Assembly: GCF_000003815.2 (NCBI RefSeq)
Contig: NC_049980.1
Coordinates: 19,232,656-19,296,655 of the forward strand
Length of the DNA stretch: 64,000 nt
Direction: 5' to 3'
Origin: Branchiostoma floridae
Lineage: Eukaryota > Chordata > Leptocardii > Amphioxiformes > Branchiostomatidae
Shown here: piece after piece, positions 24,796-42,000 of the stretch
Layout of the letters: the number at the start of each line of letters is the position of its first letter
Position numbering within the stretch: the stretch's first letter is position 1
Notes under the pieces: model-generated
Told to the model about the DNA's origin: nothing
What the model saw: the letters and a program-made list of their open reading frames with translations, nothing else
The model's database searches: none
Program-made: the position numbers and the translations under genes

Positions 24796-25373
24796 CGAGG
24801 GGCGTGCAATTAGTAATGGTCCTGACCCATTTCCCATAGCAGGAGATTAATGAAACTTGGCACAGTTATTAGTCTTTCTCTTCATAGGAATCACCCAGAG
24901 TTATGCATTTCTCCCATCGTTTGATGCAGCTCTGGACACCGATTTTGTAGGATACCCCAGGTTGGTCCTCCAACTGATGCCTCATCAATGGCACAAGAGG
25001 GACGACCAGGTCTGGGAGCTGTTTCCACAGACTTCCAGCCACGTTTGAATTCAGGATGCCAGCGTTTTACAAGGTCATATGATGGGGCATCATCACCATA
25101 AGTTTCATTTATTTCATCAAAAGTCTTCTTTGGTGTGCGTCCTTTCAAATACAAAAACCGGATCACTGCGCGACACTCAACTGGTTCCATTTCACACCTG
25201 GTCCATTTCGCACCTGACTAAGTTCAAACACCAGTAAATCAGAAACCACAATTAGTTCAGAGCTGTCTTTTGCAACATAACCCATAGAGATATGACTCAT
25301 TACACATACAAAATTTCATTTAGATCAGACAACTGGAAGTGGGTCAGGACCATTACTTATTGCACGCCCCTCG
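24796..25373 (-). mobile_element. Internally deleted mariner-type element, copy 1
   Basis: 578 bases with terminal inverted repeats cgaggggcgtgcaat-agtaa and tggtcctgaccca, flanked by TA on both sides. The minus strand carries a 99-codon ORF (25190-24891) that begins MEPVECRAVIRFLYLKGRTP and includes DAPSYDLVKRWHPEFKRG and PRPGRPS, the helix-turn-helix N-terminus of mariner transposases. The remaining bases of the ORF, read in another frame, give RWEKCITLG and SYEEKD, the usual mariner C-terminal end. The catalytic DDD region has therefore been removed by an internal deletion. It is almost identical to copy 2 at 50311, in reverse orientation. Confidence 0.9.
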
Positions 25374-25375
25374 TA

Positions 25376-29656
<4,281 letters not shown>

Positions 29657-29943
29657 CCGCATACCAGTCAATGTTTACCGAGGCGGGCCGTCATACCCTC
29701 GTACGTTGATCAACATATCAAAGGTGCAGGCGTTCTGACTTGACAGCATTCAATGACTGTTATTAACCAGCCTTATCACATACTACAAGCCTTGCCCTGT
29801 CATCGGGTGCGTTGCAGATGCATACTTAAACTAAATTGGCTCTTAACTCGGTGCCTTATACGAAATGATTGTAAAAAGACTCTTCAAAGGTTCGATCTTA
29901 CCGCAAACCCGATAAAGTTCACAATGAATATCTGTTGTCAAAA

Positions 29944-29999
29944 ACTAGAACCGTATTCAAATTAGATTCAAACTAGAACCGTATTCAAATTAGATTCAA
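29944..29999. repeat. Perfect tandem duplication, 2 x 28 bp
   Basis: The unit starting actagaaccgtattcaaatt at 29944 is repeated from 29972 without change. A perfect copy implies a recent event. Confidence 0.9.
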
Positions 30000-32022
30000 A
30001 TTGGGCTTACCTATCCCCTCAAAATGATATGGAATTCAATCAACAGTACATTAAGCTACTGTGAATGGATGGATTGCTGCACTCACGTGGTTATGACGGC
30101 CACCGTGCTGGATGATTAAACACGGAATTTGTATCTCTAACTGCAGTCACTAAAATTGTGAAATTACGTATACATGAAACGTTTCGGTCTGACTCTTCCA
30201 GATTTAACCACCAAGCATTGAAATAACGCTATATGCATGTAGCCCAAGGGGAGGATTCGTAATCCAGTATCAGATCACCTATCTAAGCCGCAATCTCTGT
30301 TTATTTCATATAGACAAATAGGTAACTAGATAAGGGGCACGTAGCGGCAGGGAGATTATGCTTATCTATAGCTAACAGGGAGTCTACCTGTCATATCTCC
30401 AAGTTTGATACGAAGGTAACATGTTCGGAGTCAACTGTACAATTACATGAGGACTCACAAGGGTGTGTCCAAGCTGTCCATGGTATGGTTTATTCTATGC
30501 CCATGCGTCTACTAGTGCATGATTGACAGTAGTTGCTGGGAGGATTGCAGTAATTTTGAAGTTAATCGTTCTAGCTGACTTGTGACATTATGAGACTTTA
30601 ACTAAACACTATAGGGCAAGAATAAGGAGGCTTTCTAATAGTTTGCTTGAATAAAGCTTGACAATATGTAATATTTGATATATTTTAGAATCTCGAATAG
30701 CAAATTTAAACCAAAGGCTATATAAATGCAATCAGATATAATAACGGAAATGGGTAAAAAAAGTCAATTCTACGAATCCATGTGATATTGCTTCATACAT
30801 TACTGGGGGTGCCTTATCTCTGGAAGCAGTGGTTGATGAATAGTGCCACGTGTTACTGATAAGCATGTTTTGTAATTTTAGTTTTTGGAGGTCTGCTAGA
30901 TAGTGGACGCTCAGGGAGATCGCTTAGTTGTTTCGAAAAGCTTGTTTCTTTTAACCTCATAACACGGGCATTCACAAGTAAAATTTCGTATCTACTACAT
31001 CTATTGTATAATACAAAAAAATGTATTTGCACAGTCTCTCCTGAACTGGCGGCTTTTGTAATGATGTGGTCACATTCACCATTAGAATAATTGTCATTAA
31101 TTACTGGAAAGCAGCGAAAATTACGCTAATCCAGTTGCGCTTCATATACATATTGGTAAACCCAAGGGAATGACCCCGCATTGAACACCGTAGTTGTGTC
31201 TACATGTAAATTCTACAACTGCAAACTGCAATTGCATGCCTGTATGGTGTTGGCATTACGACGTTAGCTATAGTATAGGAATAGAGTGGGAGAATTGTAA
31301 AATCGCCGTTTGGACGTGTTCCGGGAAAACCTGTGGAAGGAGGTGCCGGAGTGATACAGATACTCGTCAGATACAACGCTGTATTTGAACTTTCAAGGAA
31401 CAGCACTTTTCCGTAAACAAGTACAAGCTCACTCCCCATTGTCTGCATTTCTGCGTACAACTCTACCACCTGAGTCCATTAGAATCTTTTGTATGACTTA
31501 TCTGTGAACCTAAGATGATATAGTTAATGGACTCGCAAGCTTCTCCTGGTTCGTGCATTTCAGCCTGGTGACATCCTTATATACAATCAATTTCCTTGAC
31601 TGAGCCTTGCCCTGTAAAGATTTAGCGTCAACTGAAGACTTGAAGCAGCCCTTTTACTACCTTAGCGGAGTTAGGATACTATGGTTCAACAAGACATCAA
31701 CCTTTTCACTGCGAGAACTTCAGAATCTGTAGTACTTCGCGTTGGACCCCAGACGAATAAGTTATTGGTTTGGGCTATTGCCACATTGTATTAGCTTTGA
31801 CCCCAATAGACTTCTGTAAAATTACAGCATTACACACTTGAGGGTCGGATAGGTCGAAGATAAGTGCCGGCTGTACTTGGAGATATGTAAAAACGTGCCC
31901 TCAATTCTGAGAGCTTATATACGCGAAAAGAATTGTGGGACACATGCATCACTAGGTACTATCAAAACTTGTTTCGCGATAGGGGGAGGGGGTCGGGTGT
32001 GCACCTGCAGTACACTTGCAGT

Positions 32023-32094
32023 AGCAGAAGGTGTTACGTTACGGAGTATGTAGTGTGTTCTCCTTACACTGTCCGTAACGTTACACCTTCTGCT
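32023..32094. repeat. Strong inverted repeat (23-bp arms, 26-bp loop)
   Basis: The left arm agcagaaggtgttacgttac plus gga pairs with the right arm tccgtaacgttacaccttct plus gct with a single mismatch. It could be a small palindromic element or form an RNA hairpin. No terminal target duplication is evident. Confidence 0.85.
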
Positions 32095-34579
32095 TAGTTC
32101 CGAGTGGGAAACGGTATGCTTGCTAGGATTTTTTGGTTAAAAAAGTCCTCTTGTTTTGCTGAAGTGTTAGACAATTGTAGGTAGTGAAATCTAAGAAAAG
32201 AAAAATATATATATAACATACTACGTAAGAAATATAAAAATGTAATTAGATTGAACTCTAGCGCAGCAAGACAAAACATCAAAATTGCATAAGCTTGAGC
32301 TCTCTTCGCTTGCCATTCTAGCTTTGTCGCTATGATAACCAATATATACCATGTCTGGACTTTTCTATTTTCATCCACGGTGTCCTTACAAGACCCATAT
32401 TAAAGTACCCAAGCTGGAATGCAATTCCTCGCCAGGTGGCTATACTCTAGGTCAGAAGAGCATTTGGAAAATAAAAGCTAGCTGGCAGAAAACGCCTTAC
32501 CATGTCCGCTGTAGTTTTAGACGTGAGAGTTTTAGCCTGATGGGTAAAGGCGAAGTTTTCTCCACTTAGAAAGTCCGTAAGGGTTTGTCTCTTAACGAGC
32601 GGCTGCTAAAACGCATGCTTGTGATTCTGGAGAGTCATTCCCCATCCAGCCAGATAGAACTTACGAGCGTGAGTTGCATGAACCAGTCGGTAAAACAAAA
32701 TTTAAGTGCGTAAATTGTAATTTTGCGCAGGCGCCATGTTAACATTACCTCACGTAACGTTATATAACGGTTATACGTGTTCAAGAATATGAGAGTGAGT
32801 TATAATCATGAAATTTGAGAAAAGCAGAAAACTTAAGAAAATTAATGACAAAGTCCGTTGCAAACGTATTACACAACCCGTAATACCCACATGTATAACG
32901 TTACCGTATCTAAGACACGCGGACTCAGTTGGGCAGGCAGTACTGGGGAGCGATGTTGGTTCTGACCTGGTCACCAGTCTTCCCCCGGGCTGCAGTCAGA
33001 GTCCCCTCGGCTTCTATCCCCGCCTGGCTAACTAAGCTCACCCCAGTGATTTTACCCAACTGAATACAATTAACAGTTAAGTGTCTTTTGGGGGGTCTGT
33101 GGCAAAATTTCACCCGAGACATGTTTGGCCTTTAGGGTGCCGAAGAGCTAGCATACGCGTAGGCCCCTAACAACAATCTGGGTGACAGGTTCGAGTAGCG
33201 ACTAGAGGCAGCATTCGACGTACATACCAAGCAAGCAAGACAAGCATGCAGGTGGATATTTTCTTTCATGAAAGTCTTATCCCGCCTGTTTCAATTTCCA
33301 AAATCAACTGACATTTCGTAGTCCGAAATCCCCGAATCCAATATTGAACTCACGGCGGGAGGAATATGTTGCAGCTGTTGCAAGTTTTCTGCACGCAGAC
33401 TCTGATATAACACAACACACTTGGTTGGCATGAATGTCCTGATGAGAAAACTCATGACTCGAACAGCTCCTATATTCTGTTTAAAGGAGGCGGTGAAAAC
33501 CGTTGAACGTAGCGTCAATTCTTAATAGATCCACGAATAAGCTGATCATGATGTCAATTATATATTAGAGCAGACAATGAGCCATCAATCGCCTAAAAAA
33601 CTATCTTTCACATCCATTACACAGAACCAGTCACGTGGTCCTTCTGATTCGTCCCGCCTGTAACATCCATTGGCATAATACCGGTCGGTTTACTGCAATT
33701 TCTCAAGCAATGCTAATTTGGCAAATGATCAACGCATCATTTTCTCCAGTTACATGTTGCTGTTACAGCTTACCTTTGCCACTTCTTCTGTGTAAATTAT
33801 TTTGTCTCTCTGGTCCTGCTAAAAACATAATATCGTAATTGGAACACACCGCGGAATTGCACGGAGAACGGGCGCGTGGTTGGAAGGGGGTGCACTATAC
33901 CGGCCGAACGAAACACGGCACAATTAACTGCCGCTATGTACCTTTATACATCCTCTGTTGTTCCTTTCTTTCCTGTTAGTAGTTGCACAAAACAAAAATC
34001 TGCATGAGCATACAAAAAGTCATGAGAAAATGGGCGTATACTGACAAGAATTTTCATTTAATTTTGGTCCGTCACAACCGCTATGACGTAAAACTTTACT
34101 GCTGGCCGTAGCATTAAAAATGGCGGGAAAATGGCGGCGTACGTTCAATTTGACCCATTCAGCCGTAGATCCGGGCGATAATGCAACGGTTCCTCACACT
34201 TTTACACGAGTTGTAGGTCACCAAAAGAAATTCAAGATTGCTGTTGAATCATGCTCGTCTTGTGCCGTGAGCACATGTGATTATTATCTACAAATCTGGC
34301 GATGAACGTGTGTTTGTCCCACGACGAGCTCGCCTGCCCCGAAAATGACCTGAAAACTTTTGGCCTTGTTGTCTTCGAATGCATTGTTATCGATGCTTTG
34401 TAAATTATGTATTGGACACCTAGATGTCTGAAGTGTGCATACCTCAGAAATAACTATTGTTGCATGTGTAGATCTCTTTAAGTTCCACTATTTTTAATCG
34501 ACCGGTATAAGGCTTATGACCGGTATTATGCCAATGCATGTTACATGTTTTGGTAGACTACACCGAACCTGACACAGCT

Positions 34580-34637
34580 AGCAGTTCACCCAATGACGGA
34601 GTGACAATTAGCAGCTCGACCAATGACAGAGTAGCTG
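34580..34637. repeat. Imperfect tandem duplication, 2 x ~30 bp
   Basis: The phrase 'agcagttcacccaatgacgg' at 34580 recurs as 'agcagctcgaccaatgacag' at 34610. Confidence 0.7.
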
Positions 34638-36117
34638 CAAGTCCGTGAAATATTTGACACCGATGAAATTCAGTTCATTTGGTGAATACGCGTTACGCTC
34701 TCCATCGAGCTCTATATCATAAGATGAGACAAAAGGAAGGAGTCATGTATACTATTCATAGCAAGATGTCTGAAGTAAATGTCAACCTCTGAGCCATCAG
34801 ATATGTCCCTTCGGTAAAAAGAAATACTTAAACGGTTTGGTTAATTTCTTGAAATAGAAAGAAATTACAATGATCCTTCCACGAACTCTGGTTGATATAT
34901 ATACAATCATAATTAATACCCCCACATGAAGAAAATGGCAAGATACAAAAACCAGCGGTTCCGCAGCAGTATTGTAGAAAGCCGCTAGGTGTCCCATTAT
35001 CGAACTTCATCCTGGTTATCCCTACCCTGCCCACCTACCAAATGTTATAAAAACCCACCCACTACGTACTTCTCAAGTTATGCTGTTCACAATCAGACAC
35101 ACAAACAAACAGGAACGAAAACATTCTAGTAACTCCTTGGCGAAGGCAATAGGAGAGAGCAAGACCATCGGTCTGTCCGCTTATGCAGCAAACTGCGCCG
35201 GAGGGTCTAAGAACGCACCATTTCTACAACAAGTTTATTGGGACAAAATTGAACTAAACTAAGCCAAAATTTTCAGATAATTGAGGATGCTAGGCAGGCC
35301 TAAGAGATTCGCTTGCCGCTAAATGCCAACACGAAAAGCGCTAAGTCCATTCTGATTAGATTGAATGAATGACATCGGCCACGCGCCGCAAAATTGGTGC
35401 GAGCGCGCGAAAAAGTTGTCTTCAGTATGAAATATCATGAAATATATTTATTGGAATGACCAAACACACCAGGCATAGTATACCAAACAATAAATCATCT
35501 ATTTTTGTTCCTTTCTATCTTCTTCTCTGGCATGTTTCTGCTTAGTTGTATTATCCACATGGTTTTCCGATAATTTTTTCGCTATTCACGGTCTACATTT
35601 GCTCATTTACAGCTTGTTTTTCGTATGATCGCAAACGTATTTTCGAAAAGGACTCGGATGTCATACATATGATGAAGTTAGTGTTGCCTAATTGAAAAGA
35701 AATGGCACTGCCCACCAACACACTGCCGCCTCCCAGGGCAGCATGGTCATGGCGTAGACATCTCAAAAATGGTTAGTTTCCTATGACGTGTGTTGATAGG
35801 ATAAGCAGTAATACAAGCTCGTTATCAAAATGATTCCGATGCTTGCTTTGACGTGACGAGTATATAATCTAATCGGGGGAAACTGTGCTGCCCGCCCACC
35901 CTACATCTCAATACTTCGGCATGCTAGTCACGGTAACAGTTGATGACATTTGGGCACAATTCTGTACCTCGCGAATAAGTATCAGAGTTCTGACATCAGC
36001 TCCCGAAAGAAAGAAACAAGTCTTTGTTATCACCACATTTTGTACTTTGTTTACATATTTCTTTATCACCTTATAAATATGTACTTGTAATCTGACTATC
36101 CTGATTATATATCGCTT

Positions 36118-36490
36118 ATAGCAGCCCGCCTAATACACGTATCCGCCGGGAGGGGCCAGTTACAGCCCCGGACAGCCGAGTTTGTGTTACACAGACTAGA
36201 ATCTGACAAAAGTCTCTTGAAAGAAACCTTTGAAGTAATAGAAATTACCCAAACAAATAGACACGGATTATAAACCATGAGCCTTCTATACATTCTCTAC
36301 TATATGTTTTTGTACCATGTATATGTAATGATATGTGTTGATAGATTTATCAGAACTCGATGTAATCTGTATCTCTGTTATATTTCATCTGAATCTTACC
36401 TCCATCATGACCTTAATAAAAAGCGGCCGATTTGAGCTTCTTATGAATAAATAAAGATCCAAACAAACAAACAAACAAACAAACAAACTA
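36118..36490 (+). mobile_element. Probable retroelement 3' end with (AAAC)n tail
   Basis: An open plus-strand frame (LIHVSAGRGQLQPRTAEFV, then HRLESDKSLLKETFEV and EITQTNRHGL, stop near 36273) is followed by a 3' untranslated-like stretch. It ends with aataaataaagatcc and then (aaac)n up to 36490. A coding tail, 3' region and short terminal repeat together suggest a non-LTR or Penelope-type element end. I did not recognise the protein family. Confidence 0.4.
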
Positions 36491-38843
36491 ACTTATGCTG
36501 TATTTCACCATTTAGTACACGTTTGTGTGCGGGTTACACGGAAAACCCCAAGCGATATGTTGTTCCCCTGGGGAAATAGATAAACTCAAAATTGAGGCGT
36601 GGCTATCTTCAAATGTAGTATTCAGCTCTCATATCATTAATGTGTTGATAAAGTTGGCGATGAAACCAATACTTGATGAGAAAATGCTATATAACTGACG
36701 AGATGCATTATGAAACAGAAAATATTATAATTCCATAGTGGTAAATTACTTTTCTATTAAGATGCCAATTAAAGGCAAACATTATTAGACATGGATCATA
36801 CAAATTAGAGCGTCGTCGTTGCAAAATACGATGTCGGAAGTTACGTATACGCATAGACATCAGGGTACATAGAACAATATACAAAATGAATCTGTATACA
36901 TGAATAACTGAGGGAAATTTTTAGCAGTTGGCTCACTGCCGAAAGATAGTGGATGCAGTCTGAAACGGCTGATTCTGACAGAGACATGACACAGTTGTTC
37001 AATTTAATTTGTATAATGTTTTCAAAATGATAACGAAGCCTGGTTCATCTGCCTCACAGAATGTTTAGAATGTTTCTGAGTCAATAATACCATCACCTTT
37101 AACGCAGTACCCAATAAACTTTTTTTCCCTGAATTTAATTCCCATTAGGATTTTCTTTTTGTAGAAGCATCTTGGCAGCATGTTTCGAGGTTGGTAAACT
37201 TAACTTTTCTCGTTCTCATGAGTCTTTCATTTCCTGTTTTTTTAAATCACGAAGCGCTTTTGAAATATCACGAAACGCACTTTCACCTTCCCATAGGGGT
37301 TGGCCGTGGTTACAGCTTATTCAAGATTGTGTGTTGGAAGATGTAAACGTAAACTACAGCTCTTTTGAAAATGTTCCTCGCGTTTATCACGTTTACTGGT
37401 ATTACTTCCACCCGCTAAAGCTCTTTATGTAGACTTCATTTAGTCTGATGTTCGAATCCACTTCATTTCTCTCTTGGACAAGATCGAACCAATTCTAACT
37501 GTTGATTCTCGAAATGTAGTAGTAGAAATAGATTCTATGCAATAGAGTCTGACTGGAAAGTCTGCACTTTGTTACACGCAATTTTAGTGAGCGTACATGT
37601 TTTTTTGTCCCTGATCTCTGCACCCTTGCTTATTTTTTTGCTTAAAGACATCAGGGAACCCAGATAATACATGGTTGTGGCCTAAGAGAGCAATTTATGA
37701 TGATCAATTGTAAAACGTATTTTCCATAGACGCACTATGATCTACTTGCTGTGTCAGTAAGTCTTCACCCTGGCGTATAAACCTTGTCCCAGAATGTACG
37801 ATTTACTACAATGAACAAGTACAATCATGATGTTACAATAAGTTTACGGTAACAAACGTAGTTACTTGATACCACACAATGGGATCATTTATCAGTTGGG
37901 ACCCTTTTCCACTTGATAGAAACTGTTGAGGAACGAAAATTCGGTTTGTCTGGCCTATGACGTTATAATGATATTGAATATATTATCAATTGAATAGGAT
38001 CCCGGATGTAAAAGTCTGATTTTAACGACAGAAAATAAAATTTAGTTATCAGTGAAATTAGTTTACGCTACAAATGAGATTATTGGTCACTCAACCGTTG
38101 CCGCATCTGTGGAAATGTTTCCATGAACTTGCACTGTAATGTCATTATATTCAGTAGTTGAGATCTGTCTTTCAGAACAAATCAATGCATCTGGAGACTG
38201 AAATATAACATGTTAACCTCCTTATTCTTTCATTCTGTTTGCTGTGGCACCACGTGAACTTTTGAATAATGCCTAAAGAAATCAGAGTCTTAATGTAGTT
38301 TAAAAAAGGATAACTACATCCACCTAGCATGGCACACACTATATAACCCTGTTTTCTCTAACATGATAAAAATTACAATGAGAACTATTATGAAAAACTA
38401 ATGGATTGATCAATCAGGAGCCTGCATTTTACATTGATTATGAGGCCGGTATACCTTTGGCCAACCAACAGCCGCGTTGCTCGCTCGGAGATTCGGTGAT
38501 AACAGGACTCGGCCAGGCCTTATGCCATCATGTACACCTCGGGTCAGGGCATTTGCCCTTTATTACCTTCTAGCCGGACGACGTTGACCAATGAAAAAGC
38601 TACATTTTGCCATGACCACCAGTCATTATTATTATGCATATTGACCACTGTTTGCAATGTTTTCATTGGGCCACCTTTTCTACAACGTTAACTTTACACG
38701 AGATAACGTTTTTAAATGATAAATTAATTTGTTTTGTAGTAACAGACAAATAAATGTGTGTAAGATTTAAAACGAAAACATGTGTGTGGACTTACTACGC
38801 ACCCATGTGTCTGTTCGATATATGATAATGGTTGTATGATAAT
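36491..38843. other. Long intron segment, nothing firm
   Basis: The 38455-38580 stretch ('ctcgctcggagattcgg', then 'ctcggccaggccttatgcc', then 'acctcgggtcaggg') resembles part of the foldback family at 7010 and 38844 but has no clear ends. Confidence 0.35.
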
Positions 38844-39008
38844 GTTAATGACCCGCGTTCCTTGTGTGAATACGGTTCCTTTAACAATCTCGTAAACCAC
38901 ATCGTCCGCCTCGCACACTCGGTGCTTTATCTGATGGTTATAGGACCTAACCATGTCTTATTACACCGTATATATCTCACCTCAGGCATGTCAGGACGGG
39001 TCATTAAC
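38844..39008. mobile_element. Foldback element related to the one at 7010
   Basis: It starts gttaatgacccg and ends with the exact complement cgggtcattaac. Inside are 'cacactcggtg', 'ggttataggacctaaccatg' and 'ttacaccgtatatat', matching blocks of the 7010-7180 element in the same order. The arms have diverged more than in that copy. Confidence 0.7.
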
Positions 39009-42000
39009 CCTGTATTTCACAGCCAAAAAGCTACCTAAATGCGAATATCCGCAACAGCACTACCACACAGCTTGCCTGTTTGTTTTTGTCCGACAAATCC
39101 TTTATTTTGTGTAAACCTTTCCATCCACGCACAATATAGAATAGAGATAAATCAAAACACACACCTGTGCGTGGCAACAAAGACTGAAGTTAGAACAATT
39201 ACAATGACAAGTCACGTACAAAGTAACGCTAGGATAGCCGATAAATCACCACACACACACATGTACTTACATGGAGTGACACAGACTTAGGCCAGGTTGA
39301 CAAGCGGACACAATAGCAGCCACGTCAGTACAAATTGAAATAAAAGCAAACATTTTGTTTTCCTTTTGTAAGATTGCATTCGTTTCAAAATGTTTTCAAA
39401 ATGCTTGCCTACTTCTTTGCTTGCCATTTTCGTTGTTGTCATCTTTAACTTATCTTGCAAACATTTCTGGAGAGCAGAGCAAAGATTAACCTTCTCAGCA
39501 CACCATTCGTAACCTTTGGCCTGAAGGTTGGAACAATGGTAGAGCCAGGCACAAACTCAAACGTTCAAACACTCGTATTGGCGACATGTTTGTATTTGAT
39601 ATGGAAACGGCTGGAGTCAACACTCCCTGTTGTACTAGAGAACAAAGTATCTACCATTATTTTACATGAGTCATTAAATGGCTGGCGTGTTGCAACACGG
39701 AATGCAAATAACTACAATTTTTCGTAATGCCTCCAACAGTTATGTACACAGCTTGAACGCAAACACTTGAATTATTTAACGTGTTTTGAACATTCACGGT
39801 TGATAACCACTTGTGACAAATGGGCACTTGTACACAATCGCGTTTAACACCGCATACTGAAAACCTAGGTGATGATCGACTTATCCAATACCAACGGCAG
39901 GTGCATACAAATCCCACCAATCGTGTTAAGTCTTTCTCACAAGATTTAGCTTGGAGACGATATTATCAGACGTACCTTATCATATATTACGTTTCCTTGG
40001 AGAAAACAAACATAAAATAGCCATAAAACAACACAACATGAAGTCATAAAAGCATAGAAGTGCCATGTAGGGTAGGTCTCTTAAAGCAAGTGCCTCAAAT
40101 AATAAGAGTAGGGTCCTTGTGTTTGACCTACAAGTAAGGGCATATGGTAAGAGTGTTTAACAAGGGTGTCGTTATGGGTTACCTTTACAAAGATACGTAA
40201 GAAACATGCCACCGGACACGCAAAGTATACGTGAAACATATAACGTTACAGTAGTTTGTAAGAGGGGACGCTTGCTAGTCAAAGAAGGAAATAAAGTTTA
40301 CCTCCCTTAAATTATCTTAACGGGCCATAATCGTTTCCTCTTCTGAGAAAGGACAACAAATAATGATGCTTTCTCAGAAAACGGCTTGTGGCTTATGTAT
40401 CTTGTACTTTATTCCGCAGAACACGGATGGAGATTGCACGGTTGTAATGCACCATGTGTTGAGGCGGAAACATGATAAGATTAATGATGATAGCTTCCTC
40501 CCTGAAAGTTGTAGCCATCTGTCAGAGTTCAAAATAAATTAAAGCTCTACAAACATCATTTTAGTTAAACCCGTACAGGAATGAGTTTTTGAAATAAAAG
40601 ACATGAAGGTTGAAATCGTACTGTATCTTGAGGGTTTTACTCAATTTCATATCAATGATGTAGGCAGGTGCTGGCCGCCATATTGGTATCGTTGCTTTGC
40701 AATATTTCAATAGACCATAATTCAAGCGCACACGGCGTTTTGTTGATTTCACTTATTTATTCCTCTATCTGTATCTTCTGTTAGCCATCCACACTTAGCA
40801 GGGGTAATCAAGAAAAGTCTGGAGATCGAGTATGACCTGATTATGACGATGAAGGAGATATCTAACTGTCCAAAACTTTACAGAAACGGTAACATTCTGC
40901 GTCCGCCTCCGTGTCTGTGTCCCTGTGATGAGATGTAAAACGCTTTCTACCTATTTCTATTTTGAAGCGTCCTTGACTGAAATTTCAACTATGACTGGAA
41001 ATGTGTAAGTGCTCGTATTTAGTCATTAAATGAATTATGATATGGACCAGGGATCGAGATTTTAGGCTTAGACTTGTTAACTCGGCGGCGACAACTGATT
41101 ACAGTAAAATGATTGCGTTCTCTAGCTTCATATATGGCGTGCCAGGAAACTCGTTGCGCTCATTTGAAAACTGATTGAGTTAATTGCAAGCTGGCACAGA
41201 TAAAATCATGGATCAGAGAAATGGCGTGTGTAGAAGTATAGAAAGCCTTTGGGCAGGGGAATAGTGATTCTGTGCAACATTTTCATGGAAAATGCGACTT
41301 CTGTGGTGAAAGGCGACGAGTAAAATTCTGAAGGTCCAGATTAATGTGCTAAGGTACATGTGCCAATGCTATCGATGGGATTTCCCTGCGTATTTTTTGG
41401 AAAATTACGCTTAGTATTCGCCTTATTCTTCTTGCTGGCCCCCAATGGAAGAGTAAAGGTCAAAAGAACTGAACCCAACAGCCCCAAGGTCACGTGTGTT
41501 GGGTAAGTGCATGACATACACATTCTTGGTACATGTTGTGGGTTGAAAATGTGAAACAAACGTGAAACAACCCGTTCCATTCCATTTAGTGACGTCTTTT
41601 AGGGCCCTATGTTCAAACTGATGACAATCCTGGGATAGGCGTGCACATTGTATGCCGTAAAATTTATCTTCCCTGATGCTAACTTACGGAAAATGTTTCC
41701 TTAATCCTTGTCGGTGGTTGGTTCTGTTGCTTGAAAATTCTAGTCGACATTAAAGTGGCACGACGTGACCACACCGTAAATCGTTTTTTTCTCTCTATCA
41801 AATCACCTACATCTTCTGTGCATTTGGACCTTGGTCTAGACTGATCTTATCTAAAAATCTATCGTAGCTTCCTAACACCTTCATGCCAACCCCACACCAC
41901 CTCAGGTTACGTGCGTGACCCCGCCATTATTTTCTTTCATGTCTCCTGAACTGTTCCCGTGTTTGGGAAACAAAAGGCGGGAGAAAAGGGAAGGTTCCCG

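Larger units (their letters stand above)
30000..36100. other. Long intron segment, only small repeats seen
   Basis: It contains a hairpin at 32023-32094 and a two-copy 30-bp repeat at 34580-34637, listed separately. No exon or known transposon was recognised elsewhere. Confidence 0.35.
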
